This document shows, in pieces, positions 16,413-24,535 of a stretch of DNA of 64,000 bases. Below the pieces are notes generated by a model that was given only the letters and a program-made list of their open reading frames with translations, ran no database searches and was not told the DNA's origin. Position numbers and translations under genes: made by a program. Position 1 is the stretch's first letter, and every line of letters starts with the position of its first letter. Origin of the DNA: RGIG5579 sp045602025 (GTDB taxonomy: Bacteria; Bacillota; Clostridia; Oscillospirales; SIG627); NCBI GenBank assembly GCA_045602025.1, contig JAZSAT010000011.1:13448-77447 (forward strand), given 5' to 3'.

Positions 16413-16413
16413 A

Positions 16414-17478
16414 GTGAGTCGTTTTTTCAGCGAGAAGTTTGAAAAATTAACTCCCTATACCCCCGGAGAACAGCCGAGGGATATGAAATATATTAAGCTC
16501 AATACCAACGAGTCGCCCTATCCCCCTTCTAAAAAGGGACAGAAATTGGCGGCCGAGGAAGCCAAAAAGCTTCAGCTTTATTCCGATCCCGCATGCAGAA
16601 GCTTGGTGAAGGAAGGAGCGCGGGCGTTTGGGGTAAAGGAAGAGGAGATCATTTTTACCAACGGATCGGATGAGGTTTTGAATTTTGCCTTCATGGCATT
16701 TTGCGATGAAAAAACTCCTGCCCTCTTTCCCGATATTACCTACGGTTTTTATAAGGTATTTGCGCAGCTGAACGGTGTTCCTTACAGGGAGATTCCCTTG
16801 AAGGAGGATTTTACTGTTCCTGTGGAAGCTTTTCTCGGACAGAAAAGTACGGTATTTCTTGCCAATCCCAATGCACCCACGGGGCTTTCCCTTAAAGCGG
16901 AGGAGATCGAAAGGATCTTGCAGTCAAATCCGGACAATGTGGTGGTTATCGATGAAGCGTATGTGGATTTCGGCGGTGAAAGTGTAATCCCTTTGATCCG
17001 AAAGTACGACAATCTTTTGGTCACGGGAACCTTTTCCAAATCCCGCTCTCTGGCGGGAGGAAGACTTGGCTTCGGCATTGCATCAAGCAGCCTGATCCGG
17101 GATCTGAATACCATAAGGTTTTCTACAAACCCGTACAATGTAAACCGTATGACCATGGCCTTTGGCGTAGGAACCCTGCAGGACGAAGCGTATGTAAGAA
17201 AAAACTGCGAAGAGATCCAAAAAACAAGGGAATGGGTCTGTGAAAAAATGAAAGCCATGGGCTTTAGCATGACCGATTCCAAAGCCAACTTCATTTTCGC
17301 AAGGCATCAAGCGGCAGACGGTAAAAAAATATATTTAGGCCTAAAAGAAAAAGGTGTTCTGGTTCGCCATTTTGATACACCGAGACTTTCCCCCTATAAC
17401 CGCATTACCGTGGGAAGTTATGAGGAAATGGTGATCTTTTTGGAAAAACTGGAAGAAGTATTGGAGGATTTAAAATGA
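16414..17478 (+). CDS. hisC: Histidinol-phosphate aminotransferase HisC
   Basis: This PLP enzyme transfers the amino group from glutamate to imidazole-acetol phosphate. A 354-residue protein starting at GTG 16414 behind GGAGG gives the normal family length; the frame is open further upstream inside hisD, but that part is a shadow. Visible motifs: LNTNESPYPPS, TNGSDEVLNFAF, NPNAPTG, VIDEAYVDFGG, the PLP lysine in GTFSKSRSLAGGRLGF, and the Arg in ITVGSYEEM. It starts one base after the hisD stop and overlaps hisB by 4 nt. Confidence 0.96.
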   Translation: MSRFFSEKFEKLTPYTPGEQPRDMKYIKLNTNESPYPPSKKGQKLAAEEAKKLQLYSDPACRSLVKEGARAFGVKEEEIIFTNGSDEVLNFAFMAFCDEKTPALFPDITYGFYKVFAQLNGVPYREIPLKEDFTVPVEAFLGQKSTVFLANPNAPTGLSLKAEEIERILQSNPDNVVVIDEAYVDFGGESVIPLIRKYDNLLVTGTFSKSRSLAGGRLGFGIASSSLIRDLNTIRFSTNPYNVNRMTMAFGVGTLQDEAYVRKNCEEIQKTREWVCEKMKAMGFSMTDSKANFIFARHQAADGKKIYLGLKEKGVLVRHFDTPRLSPYNRITVGSYEEMVIFLEKLEEVLEDLK

Positions 17479-18062
17479 GAAGTGCAACGATCGAGCGTAA
17501 AACAGGTGAAACGGAGATTTTGCTGACCCTGAATCTTGACGGAAAAGGAGAAAGCAAGATTCAGACCGGGTGCGGTTTTCTGGACCATATGCTGACTCTT
17601 TTTGCAAAGCACGGCAGATTCGATCTTGCTGTTTCCTGTAAGGGAGATACCCAGGTGGACGATCATCACACCGTGGAGGATATCGGTATTGCCTTGGGCA
17701 AGGCTTTTCAGGAGGCGCTTGGCGAAAAGAGAGGGATTTTACGCTACGGCAATATGATCCTTCCTATGGATGAAGCATTGATCCTTGCTGCCGTTGATCT
17801 TTCCGGCAGAGGACATTTAAGCTATTCCCTTGAAATTCCAATGGAGAAGGTAGGCACCTTTGATACAGAGCTTGTAGAAGAATTTTGGCTTGGCTTTGTA
17901 AGAAACGGAAGCCTTACCCTGCACATTCAAAAGCTTGCGGGAACCAATTCTCACCACATTATCGAAGGGGCATTCAAATCGGTGGCTCGCTCTCTGCGCA
18001 GTGCAGTCTCTATCGATCCGTCCTTTGCCGATGATATTATGTCCACAAAGGGTGTTCTGTAA
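17475..18062 (+). CDS. hisB: Imidazoleglycerol-phosphate dehydratase HisB (monofunctional)
   Basis: The 195-residue manganese enzyme dehydrates IGP to imidazole-acetol phosphate. It shows RKTGETEI, CGFLDHMLTLFAKHG, the first metal motif DDHHTVEDIG, the second metal motif NSHHIIEGAFK and the ending STKGVL. It is the dehydratase alone. It lacks the N-terminal HAD histidinol-phosphatase domain of the enterobacterial bifunctional HisB, so another phosphatase is needed. The stop shares a base with the hisH start. Confidence 0.97.
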   Translation: MRSATIERKTGETEILLTLNLDGKGESKIQTGCGFLDHMLTLFAKHGRFDLAVSCKGDTQVDDHHTVEDIGIALGKAFQEALGEKRGILRYGNMILPMDEALILAAVDLSGRGHLSYSLEIPMEKVGTFDTELVEEFWLGFVRNGSLTLHIQKLAGTNSHHIIEGAFKSVARSLRSAVSIDPSFADDIMSTKGVL

Positions 18063-18682
18063 TGATTGCGATTATTGACTACGGCGTAGGAAATCTCTTT
18101 TCCCTTTGTTCTTCCTTGAAAAAGATCGGTGCGGAAAGCATTGTCACCTCTGACCCTGACGACATCCGAAAAGCGGATAAATTGATCCTGCCCGGTGTGG
18201 GAGCCTTTTCCGATGCCGTAAAAAAGCTTCGGGAGACGGGGCTTGATCTTGTTGTAAAAGAGGAAGCGAAAAAAGGCAAGGACCTGATGGGAATTTGCCT
18301 CGGTATGCAGATGCTTTTTGAAAAAAGCTTCGAGTTTGGCGAATATGACGGACTTGGGCTTCTTCGCGGCAGTGTTGTTCCTATGAAAGGGGTCATTCCC
18401 GAGGAACTGAAGGTTCCTCATATTGGCTGGAACGGACTTCATTTTTCTAAAAAAAGCAAGCTCCTTCGCAATATTAAGGAAGGAGACTGTGTGTATTTTG
18501 TTCATTCCTTTTATGCCGAAAACTGCGAGGACAGCGTGGTTGCAACCGCCGAATACGGAAAGGAATTGACGGCGGCGGTGGAACAAGGAAATATTTACGG
18601 TTGTCAGTTTCATCCGGAAAAAAGCGGTGAGGTAGGTCTTGCCATTTTGCGCGCCTTTTGCGAGGGGGAGGAAGAAAAATGA
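18062..18682 (+). CDS. hisH: Imidazole glycerol phosphate synthase glutaminase subunit HisH
   Basis: HisH releases ammonia from glutamine for HisF. The 206-residue class I amidotransferase has IIDYGVGNLFS, the nucleophile Cys in GICLGMQMLF, PHIGWNGL, YFVHSFY and the His-Glu pair in GCQFHPEKSG. It starts with the stop base of hisB and overlaps hisA by 4 nt (ATGA). It is cytoplasmic and acts as a heterodimer with HisF. Confidence 0.97.
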   Translation: MIAIIDYGVGNLFSLCSSLKKIGAESIVTSDPDDIRKADKLILPGVGAFSDAVKKLRETGLDLVVKEEAKKGKDLMGICLGMQMLFEKSFEFGEYDGLGLLRGSVVPMKGVIPEELKVPHIGWNGLHFSKKSKLLRNIKEGDCVYFVHSFYAENCEDSVVATAEYGKELTAAVEQGNIYGCQFHPEKSGEVGLAILRAFCEGEEEK

Positions 18683-19392
18683 TTTTATTTCCTGCCATTG
18701 ATCTTTATGAAAAAAAGGCGGTTCGCTTATACAAGGGCGATTATGCCAATATGACTGTTTACAGCGAAAACCCCATCGAAATCGCAAAAGATTTCGAGGC
18801 TTCGGGCTGCACCCATATTCACATGGTGGATCTGGAGGGCGCGAAGGACAGCACAACACCGAATTTTTCCATTGTGGAACAGGTTGCCCGTGAAACCTCT
18901 CTTTTTGTAGAGATCGGCGGCGGCATCCGCAATATGGAAACGGTAAAGCGGTATCTTGATGCGGGGGTAAACCGAGTCATTTTAGGCACTGCAGCTGTCA
19001 ACGACGAGGCCTTTTTGAAAGAGGCTGTTTCCACCTACGGGGATAAGATCGCTGTGGGTGCGGATATTAAGGACGGATATATTGCCATCAAGGGGTGGCT
19101 TGAAAAATCTCAATTGACCACTGAAGAATTTTTTGAGAAAATGGAAGGGCTTGGTGTGAAGAACATTATTTGCACCGATATTTCAAAGGACGGTGCCATG
19201 AAGGGAACCAATCTCGGCCTTTACAAAAGCCTCTCGGAAAAATTCAAGATCGATCTGACGGCTTCCGGCGGTGTTTCCTCTATGGAAGACATCCAAAGCC
19301 TGAGAAAAATGGATCTTTACGGAGCGATCATCGGGAAAGCTTATTATACCGGTGCCATTGATCTAAAAAAAGCACTGGAGGTGGCAAAATGA
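18679..19392 (+). CDS. hisA: ProFAR isomerase HisA
   Basis: HisA isomerises the aminoaldose ProFAR to PRFAR. The 237-residue TIM barrel has FPAIDLYEKKAVRLYKGDY, VDLEGAKD, VEIGGGIRNMETV, RVILGTAAV, GADIKDGYIAIKGW, ICTDISKDGAMKGTN and TASGGVSSMEDI. ATG at 18679, overlapping the hisH stop, is preceded by GGGGGAGG. A longer upstream start would extend the protein into hisH. Confidence 0.96.
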   Translation: MILFPAIDLYEKKAVRLYKGDYANMTVYSENPIEIAKDFEASGCTHIHMVDLEGAKDSTTPNFSIVEQVARETSLFVEIGGGIRNMETVKRYLDAGVNRVILGTAAVNDEAFLKEAVSTYGDKIAVGADIKDGYIAIKGWLEKSQLTTEEFFEKMEGLGVKNIICTDISKDGAMKGTNLGLYKSLSEKFKIDLTASGGVSSMEDIQSLRKMDLYGAIIGKAYYTGAIDLKKALEVAK

Positions 19393-20147
19393 TTACCAAA
19401 CGAATTATTCCTTGCCTTGATATCAAAAACGGAAGAGTGGTAAAGGGAACCAACTTTCAGGGGCTTTCCGATGTTTCTTCCCCGATAGAGCTTGCAAAAA
19501 TCTATTCCGATTCCGGTGCGGACGAGCTTGTGTTTTACGATATTACAGCATCCGCAGAAGGAAGAGGGCTTTTTACCGATGTTCTCCGTGAAGTTGCTTC
19601 CCAAATTTTTATTCCTCTTACCGTTGGTGGCGGCATCAATACAGTAGAGGATTTTGACCGTGTTTTAAAATGCGGTGCGGATAAGGTAAGTGTCAATTCC
19701 GGAGCGATCCGAAACCCGAATTTGATCTACGAAGCCGCGCAAAAGTACGGAAGTCAGTGCGTGGTGCTTTCTGCGGATGTTAAGCGTGTGGATGGCCAGT
19801 TTCGCGTATTTGCCAAAGGCGGCAGAGAGGATACGGGTATGGAGGCCATCTCCTGGATCTGCCGTGGTGTGGAAATGGGCGCAGGGGAAGTTGTGGTCAA
19901 TTCCATTGATACCGACGGCGTCAAAAAAGGCTTTGATATTGAAATGCTGCAAAAGGTTGTGGAAAGCGTAAATGTGCCTGTGATCGCCTCAGGCGGTGCA
20001 GGGTGTGAAGCGCATTTTTCCGATCTTTTCCGTAAGATTCCCACCATTGATGCGGCTCTTGCGGCATCGGTGTTTCACTTCGGTCAGATCAAAATTCCGG
20101 ATCTGAAGAAAATGCTTGCAGAAGAAAATATCATTATGAGGCTGTAA
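19389..20147 (+). CDS. hisF: Imidazole glycerol phosphate synthase cyclase subunit HisF
   Basis: HisF uses ammonia from HisH to cyclise PRFAR into IGP and AICAR. The 252-residue TIM barrel has the usual ITKRIIPCLDIKNGRVVKG start with catalytic Asp, VGGGINTVEDF, GADKVSVNSGAI, VVNSIDTDGVKKGFD (second catalytic Asp), VIASGGAG and AALAASVFHFG. It overlaps hisA by 4 nt and is followed 10 nt later by a metallophosphoesterase gene rather than directly by hisI. Confidence 0.97.
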   Translation: MITKRIIPCLDIKNGRVVKGTNFQGLSDVSSPIELAKIYSDSGADELVFYDITASAEGRGLFTDVLREVASQIFIPLTVGGGINTVEDFDRVLKCGADKVSVNSGAIRNPNLIYEAAQKYGSQCVVLSADVKRVDGQFRVFAKGGREDTGMEAISWICRGVEMGAGEVVVNSIDTDGVKKGFDIEMLQKVVESVNVPVIASGGAGCEAHFSDLFRKIPTIDAALAASVFHFGQIKIPDLKKMLAEENIIMRL

Positions 20148-20157
20148 GGAGAAGGGT

Positions 20158-21168
20158 ATGATCAAATTTTCAGTTTTTGCAGATTTTCATTATAAAAAGG
20201 GAATGTATACACCTACGGTCTCCGATCTCGAAAAGATCCTTCGGCGTGCCCACGAGGAAGGTGCGGAATTTGTTGTTCATTTAGGGGATTTCAGTAATGA
20301 CTATAAAGGCTCTCCCGAAATTATTGATGCATATCTGAATAACCATTACAACCTTCCCGTTTACGGTGTGTTCGGAAACCACGAATTGGAATCGAAAAAT
20401 CTGATGTCCTTTGTAACCCCGCGGCTTTGCAATCGGGAGGTAACGTGGGGTGTGGGAGAAAGAGTTGCCTATTGGAGTACCGACATCGGAAATTTTCGCC
20501 TCATTGGTCTGGATACCAACTATTCCCGCCGTCCCGACGGGGTTTGGGAGCACAATCTTGATTGTAGTTCCGGTCCCAGAAGCGGCAATGTGGATTACAA
20601 TAACCTGGGCCCCGAGCAGCGCGCGTGGCTTTACGATACCTTGAAAGATGCGAAGGATAAAGGAAAAAAGGTTCTGACCTTTTCCCACGCAGGCTTTGCA
20701 GGAACCTTCTCTTCCTCTTCCGATGCTGCTGAGGTTCGCAAGATCTTTGCAGCTTTTCCGGGAACTGTGATTTTAGCGACCAGCGGACACCTTCATACCG
20801 ATCATTTTGATGTGGTGGAAAATATTGCCTACTGGGATGTAAATGTAGTTCTGAACGGCGGATGGCGGCCCCATGACAATTATCACTACACCGATGATAT
20901 GACCTTCCGGTTTCAGGATTACGATGAAGAAGGAAAACCCAAGGGTGAGGCCTACGACAGGGCAATGAATTCCTTTGGTTCTTCTGCTCGAAGCACCTGG
21001 TTTTTTACCGAGCCGCTTTCTGCTATCGTCACTGTGACCGAAGCGGGCGAAATCGAGATCGAAGGGTCTGAGACTCAGTGGCTTTACGGCATAGAGCCGG
21101 ACTGGACAGAATCGGGAATGGTTCCCTATATTTCTTCTCACAAAATAAAACTTGATCTTCCAAAATAA
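20158..21168 (+). CDS. Calcineurin-like metallophosphoesterase within the his operon; candidate histidinol-phosphate phosphatase
   Basis: The 336-residue protein carries metallophosphoesterase motifs: D9-F-H11 (FADFHYKKG), GD at Asp44 (VVHLGDFSND), GNHE at Asn74-His75, a His in FSHAGFAG and the GHLHTDHF block. No signal peptide or membrane helix is visible, so it should act in the cytoplasm. It lies 10 nt after hisF and 14 nt before hisIE with its own AGGAG site, clearly co-transcribed. The operon has no PHP-type HisK and HisB lacks a HAD domain. A role as histidinol-phosphatase is therefore an attractive inference, not an established property of this family. Confidence 0.85.
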   Translation: MIKFSVFADFHYKKGMYTPTVSDLEKILRRAHEEGAEFVVHLGDFSNDYKGSPEIIDAYLNNHYNLPVYGVFGNHELESKNLMSFVTPRLCNREVTWGVGERVAYWSTDIGNFRLIGLDTNYSRRPDGVWEHNLDCSSGPRSGNVDYNNLGPEQRAWLYDTLKDAKDKGKKVLTFSHAGFAGTFSSSSDAAEVRKIFAAFPGTVILATSGHLHTDHFDVVENIAYWDVNVVLNGGWRPHDNYHYTDDMTFRFQDYDEEGKPKGEAYDRAMNSFGSSARSTWFFTEPLSAIVTVTEAGEIEIEGSETQWLYGIEPDWTESGMVPYISSHKIKLDLPK

Positions 21169-21182
21169 GAAAGGCGACAAAA

Positions 21183-21833
21183 ATGCTTGATATTGAAAAC
21201 TTGAAATTTGACGAAAAAGGATTGATTCCCGCTGTGGTGGTGGATTCGGTTACCAAAAAAGTGCTCACGGTAGCCTATATGAATAAAGAAAGCCTGAAGA
21301 TCTCTATGGAGAAAGGTCTTACCTGCTTCTGGAGCCGTTCCAGACAGGAGCTTTGGCTCAAAGGGGAGACCAGCGGAAACTTCCAGCACATTGTAAGCAT
21401 TACAGCCGATTGCGACGGGGATGCACTGGTTGTAGTGGTGGAAAAGGACGGCCCCGCTTGTCACAAAGGGACCGATTCTTGTTTTAACGATCTTGTTTGG
21501 CAAAGCGAAGAAAAACAGGAGTTTTCTCTTTACGGTCTTTATGATATGCTCCTTGACCGTCAAAAGACCCGTCCCGAAGGCTCATATACCACCTATCTTT
21601 TTGAAAAAGGTATTGATAAGATACTGAAAAAGGTAGGGGAAGAGTGTACCGAGGTGATCATCGCGGGAAAAGCAGATGACAAAAAGGAAACCATTTACGA
21701 AATTGCAGATCTTGCTTACCACACAATGGTTCTGATGGTACAAATGGGTATTTCCGTGGAAGAGGTTCACAAGGAGCTTGCTTCCCGCCACATTATCGAC
21801 CACAAGGTAAAACAGGAAAAAATGACAAAATAA
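21183..21833 (+). CDS. hisIE: Bifunctional PR-AMP cyclohydrolase / PR-ATP pyrophosphatase HisIE
   Basis: This fusion performs steps two and three of histidine synthesis. Residues 1-110 are HisI (AYMNKESL, TCFWSRSRQELWLKGETSGN, ADCDGDALVV with metal ligands, GPACHKG). From about 118 it is HisE (LYDMLLDRQ, GSYTTYLFEKG, KKVGEECTEVIIAGK, EIADLAYHTMVLM). At 216 residues it has the usual fused length. It is the last gene of the his operon, before a bidirectional terminator. Confidence 0.97.
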   Translation: MLDIENLKFDEKGLIPAVVVDSVTKKVLTVAYMNKESLKISMEKGLTCFWSRSRQELWLKGETSGNFQHIVSITADCDGDALVVVVEKDGPACHKGTDSCFNDLVWQSEEKQEFSLYGLYDMLLDRQKTRPEGSYTTYLFEKGIDKILKKVGEECTEVIIAGKADDKKETIYEIADLAYHTMVLMVQMGISVEEVHKELASRHIIDHKVKQEKMTK

Positions 21834-21840
21834 AAAAAGA

Positions 21841-21868
21841 AAAACCGTCGGAAAACCGACGGTTTTTT
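21841..21868. terminator. Bidirectional terminator between hisIE and the convergent gene
   Basis: Stem AACCGTCGG/CCGACGGTT with AAAA loop, flanked by A and T runs, sits between convergent genes ending at 21833 and 21881. Confidence 0.85.
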
Positions 21869-21880
21869 GTTGGTGAAAAC

Positions 21881-22570
21881 TTAAGGTAAAATTTCGTCAA
21901 TGCTTTCGAAAAGCTGAGAATCGATTCCGTTTGCCTCTTTTTCAAGCTCGGCTGTAATATAGCCGTAGGATTTTTCGTCCAAGGTGTTTACAAGATCCGG
22001 ATATTTTCCGTTTTCCAGATCGGAAAGGATCAGGCCGTACTGCTCGTTTTTCAAATGATGAAGCAATTCCTCGTATTTGCCGGAGGAAAGCTCCTTCAAA
22101 AAGGGCTCGTATTCTTCCCCGAGCATTTTGGTAAGGCCGGGGGTGAATCCGGAAACCATACGGGAATAATTGCCGCCGATCAGGTCGGTTGCGATGGTAA
22201 CAAACTCGGATAAATCCTTAAATTCCGTTCCCAAGGCGGTATTGACCACAGGAAGGATCAATCCGAACACAGAGGTGACAAGAACGGAAAGCAGAAGAAG
22301 GGAAGCAATCGCGTGTACCGTGATATAGGTAATGCTTGCTCCTGCAAAGTTTTTAATTGTTTTGGTTTTGCCAGCAAAAATGAATATAAGCGCGGCGATC
22401 CAGCCCAGTACCGGAATGGAAAAAAGGACGATCATGCCGAGAAAAGCCCAAAAGCTGACCGTTTTTTTACTTTCTTCCGTGAGCGGCTTTTCTTCTGCGG
22501 AAAAGAAATTTTCTTTAGAATTTTCGGAAGGGGATTCTTCTTTTACAACATTTTCTTTGTATTCGTCCAT
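21881..22570 (-). CDS. Membrane protein of unknown function with short GKY repeats
   Basis: I do not recognise this 229-residue protein. It has an acidic, low-complexity N-terminus (about residues 1-36), then transmembrane helices at about 38-68 and 78-110. The long C-terminal part has imperfect repeats of roughly 15 residues (LKELSSGKYEELLHHL, ILSDLENGKYPDLVNTL, DEKSYGYITAEL). The repeats lie on one side of the membrane and may mediate binding. A GGAG site precedes the ATG. It is a single gene between the his operon terminator and tRNA-Ala, convergent with hisIE. Confidence 0.75.
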   Translation of the reverse strand: MDEYKENVVKEESPSENSKENFFSAEEKPLTEESKKTVSFWAFLGMIVLFSIPVLGWIAALIFIFAGKTKTIKNFAGASITYITVHAIASLLLLSVLVTSVFGLILPVVNTALGTEFKDLSEFVTIATDLIGGNYSRMVSGFTPGLTKMLGEEYEPFLKELSSGKYEELLHHLKNEQYGLILSDLENGKYPDLVNTLDEKSYGYITAELEKEANGIDSQLFESIDEILP

Positions 22571-22591
22571 TTTGATCTCCTTTTATTCTAG

Positions 22592-22626
22592 AAAAACCCA
22601 CATTTGTAAAACAAACGTGGGTTTTA
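22592..22626 (-). terminator. Terminator after tRNA-Ala
   Basis: A long stem (AAACCCACGTTTGT with ACAAATGTGGGTTT on the minus strand, TTT loop) followed by T residues lies directly behind the tRNA-Ala CCA end. Confidence 0.8.
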
Positions 22627-22702
22627 TGGTGGAGCATAGGGGACTTGAACCCCTGACCCCCACACTGCCAGTGTGGTGCGCTCCCAACTGCGCTAATGCC
22701 CC
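22627..22702 (-). tRNA. tRNA-Ala (anticodon GGC)
   Basis: Minus-strand cloverleaf with acceptor GGGGCAT/ATGCTCC, D arm GCGC, anticodon arm CCACA-CTGGCAG-TGTGG giving GGC, T arm AGGGG-TTCAAGT-CCCCT, and an encoded CCA end. Confidence 0.95.
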
Positions 22703-22716
22703 GTAAGATTAAGGGC

Positions 22717-22745
22717 ATTGTACCATAGCAGAAGGGAAAAAGCAA
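22717..22745 (-). promoter_or_regulatory. Promoter of tRNA-Ala
   Basis: Minus-strand TTGCTT (22740-22745), 17-bp spacer, TACAAT (22717-22722), ending 14 bp before the tRNA 5' end. Confidence 0.75.
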
Positions 22746-22762
22746 TATTTTTTCAAAAAAAA

Positions 22763-23209
22763 TCAATTTTTTTGTGTTCTTACTGTTCGGAAAAGATAAA
22801 GAAGTGCCGTGATGACGCTGATACCGATGGCAAGACCTAAGGTCGTATAAAGAGTCTGAAGGCCGAATTTGTAAAAAAGGGAAAGGTTTTTTTCTACTAC
22901 CGCCTCCATGGTACGATAGAGGCTTCCGCCGGGAATCAGAGGGATCAGGGAGGTGATGTAAAAAACAGTGGCGGGAGATTTTAAAAGCCTTGCTAAAAAC
23001 TCCGAATAGATCTGGCAAACAGCACCTGCTACGAGGCTCGAAAGAAAAATACCCGCATCAAACAGATGAAAGGGGATCTGATAAAAAAGACAAACAATCA
23101 GACCGCCCAGAGCTACGGGAAAAAGATTCTTTCGGCGAACATTGAATACCATTGCAAAGCCAAGGGAGCCAAAAAAGGAGGTGATCAGTTCCGTAAGGAT
23201 CGTGTTCAT
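22763..23209 (-). CDS. ThrE-type threonine/serine exporter, small membrane subunit
   Basis: The 148-residue protein has four or five transmembrane helices and matches the small ThrE_2 (DUF3815-like) partner. Features include an N-terminal FFGSLGFAMVFNVRRKNL, AGAVCQIYSEFLARLLKSPATVFYIT, and the conserved LIPLIPGGSLYRTM motif. Together with the larger upstream subunit it forms a ThrE-like exporter of threonine, serine or small peptides across the cytoplasmic membrane. It starts 4 nt after that gene. Substrate is inferred from family only. Confidence 0.9.
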   Translation of the reverse strand: MNTILTELITSFFGSLGFAMVFNVRRKNLFPVALGGLIVCLFYQIPFHLFDAGIFLSSLVAGAVCQIYSEFLARLLKSPATVFYITSLIPLIPGGSLYRTMEAVVEKNLSLFYKFGLQTLYTTLGLAIGISVITALLYLFRTVRTQKN

Positions 23210-23213
23210 ATTT

Positions 23214-23975
23214 TTACCTCCCGCAAAGCATCATAGCAAGGACAAAGCCTGCCGCAAGGCATGCCGCCCAAAGGATGCATTCCAAAAGCTTTGTAATGCC
23301 CGAAATGGTGTCGCCTACCAAAATGTCACGCACGGACATTGTGGTTGCAATTCCCGGGATCAAAAGCATAATATCGCCGATCATGATCATATCTACATGC
23401 AGCGGGAAAAGAGGCAAAGCCTTTTTTGCAAGGCAGATCCCAACGCCCGAGAAAAAGGATGCGAAAAAAAGAAAGAATGCCTTGTTTGGGAAAAAGGAGG
23501 CGATCTTTAGCTGGAAAAAGCAGATCAAAAGACCGAAAAGGGCACTGAAAAAGCCGTCAAAAAGATTGCCACCGAAAAAGACGGCAAAAGCCCCTGCCGC
23601 CAATGCACTGCCTAAGTACAGCTTAAGGGGAGAGCAAGTTTCCCTGCAGATCTTTTTTAATTCCGATTCGATCTCTTCCGGGGGAAGGGGATTTTCGGTG
23701 CATCTCCTGCTGAGGGCGTTCAGCTTTCGAAGCTTGTCAAAATTGGTGTCTGTTTTTTCTATGCGTCGTGAACCGGTATATTCTCCCTCGGGAAAGCGAA
23801 GGGTCAGAACCAGGCTGGATGTGATGGCAAAAACTTCTGTCCGCACGGCACCGTATGAGATGCCCATACGGGAAAGAGAGTCTTCTACGCGGCCGATCTC
23901 GGCACCGGAGGACATCATTGCTTCTCCAAAATCCAGAAAAACAGAAAGAAGGGTGCTGTTTTTAGTCTGTTCCAT
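23214..23975 (-). CDS. ThrE-type threonine/serine exporter, large subunit (DUF1212-like)
   Basis: The 253-residue protein begins with the cytoplasmic ThrE segment (LDFGEAMMSSGAEIGRVEDSL; EVFAITSSLVLTL). Five hydrophobic helices follow, with the typical DMIMIGDIMLLIPGIATTMSVRDILVGDTISG block. Paired with the downstream small subunit it reconstitutes the two halves of single-chain ThrE exporters. It is transcribed from a promoter at 24008-24035, divergent from the lysine operon. Confidence 0.9.
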   Translation of the reverse strand: MEQTKNSTLLSVFLDFGEAMMSSGAEIGRVEDSLSRMGISYGAVRTEVFAITSSLVLTLRFPEGEYTGSRRIEKTDTNFDKLRKLNALSRRCTENPLPPEEIESELKKICRETCSPLKLYLGSALAAGAFAVFFGGNLFDGFFSALFGLLICFFQLKIASFFPNKAFFLFFASFFSGVGICLAKKALPLFPLHVDMIMIGDIMLLIPGIATTMSVRDILVGDTISGITKLLECILWAACLAAGFVLAMMLCGR

Positions 23976-24007
23976 TTTCTCTCCAAAATACGAAAAATCT
24001 TGTTTCT

Positions 24008-24035
24008 ATTATAACGAAACAAAACAAAAAGTAAA
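24008..24035 (-). promoter_or_regulatory. Promoter of the ThrE-type exporter operon
   Basis: Minus-strand TTTACT (24030-24035), 16-bp spacer and TATAAT (24008-24013) lie 33 bp upstream of the large-subunit start. The stretch 24036-24240 between the divergent promoters holds no gene that I can support. Confidence 0.6.
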
Positions 24036-24244
24036 AGTGGGTATTTTTATTTTTTTTCGTAAAGCTTTCGGCAAAGGAGTGCTTTATCCAAAAAAATTGC
24101 TTTTTTTCCAAGGCGGATTTCGGGAAAAGGGAGACCGAGGGCGGTTTTTATGCATATATTGAAAGTAGAAAGACTTCTTTGAATCCGAAGCATTCGATCT
24201 TTTTTTTGTGTGTGTCGTAAAAGCCAAAAAATTCAGGGAAATCC

Positions 24245-24273
24245 TTGACAATACTGGCTTTTTGTGATACGCT
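24245..24273 (+). promoter_or_regulatory. Promoter of the lysine operon
   Basis: A perfect TTGACA (24245-24250) is followed after 17 bp by TACGCT (24268-24273), a weak -10 box preceded by TGTGA. The riboswitch aptamer starts 8 bp later, which fits a start site at or near 24280. Confidence 0.6.
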
Positions 24274-24280
24274 AACAGAA

Positions 24281-24440
24281 GATAGAGGCGCACTTTTCTA
24301 TGAGTAACTTTTTCCAGCGGCTGCCGTGGCCGAAAAAGCGAAAGGAGTAGGTGCCGAAGCGGTTTTCTTTTCGGCAAAGAGGCTTGCTGGCAGCTGGGAA
24401 TAAGATCTCAGGTGTTGTCGCAGTGATGCGGAGAGCTATC
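24281..24440 (+). promoter_or_regulatory. Lysine riboswitch (L box) aptamer
   Basis: L-box blocks are all present: GATAGAGGCGCAC, TATGAGTAACTTTTTC, GAAAAAGCGAAAGGAGTAGGTGCCGAAGC, and a closing GAGAGCTATC that pairs with the initial GATAG to form P1. It stands in front of dapA-lysC-lysA. The 3' P1 strand GCTATCCAACT (24435-24445) can instead pair with AGTTGGTAGC (24476-24485), giving an antiterminator that competes with the downstream terminator. Lysine would thus switch the operon off. Confidence 0.93.
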
Positions 24441-24479
24441 CAACTTCCCAAGGGATATATTTTGCGTTTTATTGGAGTT

Positions 24480-24509
24480 GGTAGCTGTTTTGCAGCTGCC
24501 GATTTTTTT
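24480..24509 (+). terminator. Riboswitch terminator ahead of dapA
   Basis: Stem GGTAGCTG (24480-24487) with CAGCTGCC (24493-24500), TTTTG loop, followed by GA and seven T. Its left arm overlaps the antiterminator strand, so it is the expression platform of the lysine riboswitch. Confidence 0.88.
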
Positions 24510-24535
24510 GGAAATTTTCAGAGAGAGGGAACAAT

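Noticed and set aside
16276..16413. N-terminal extension of hisC into hisD
   Set aside because: The added residues are a shadow of hisD; GTG at 16414 with GGAGG gives the normal HisC length.
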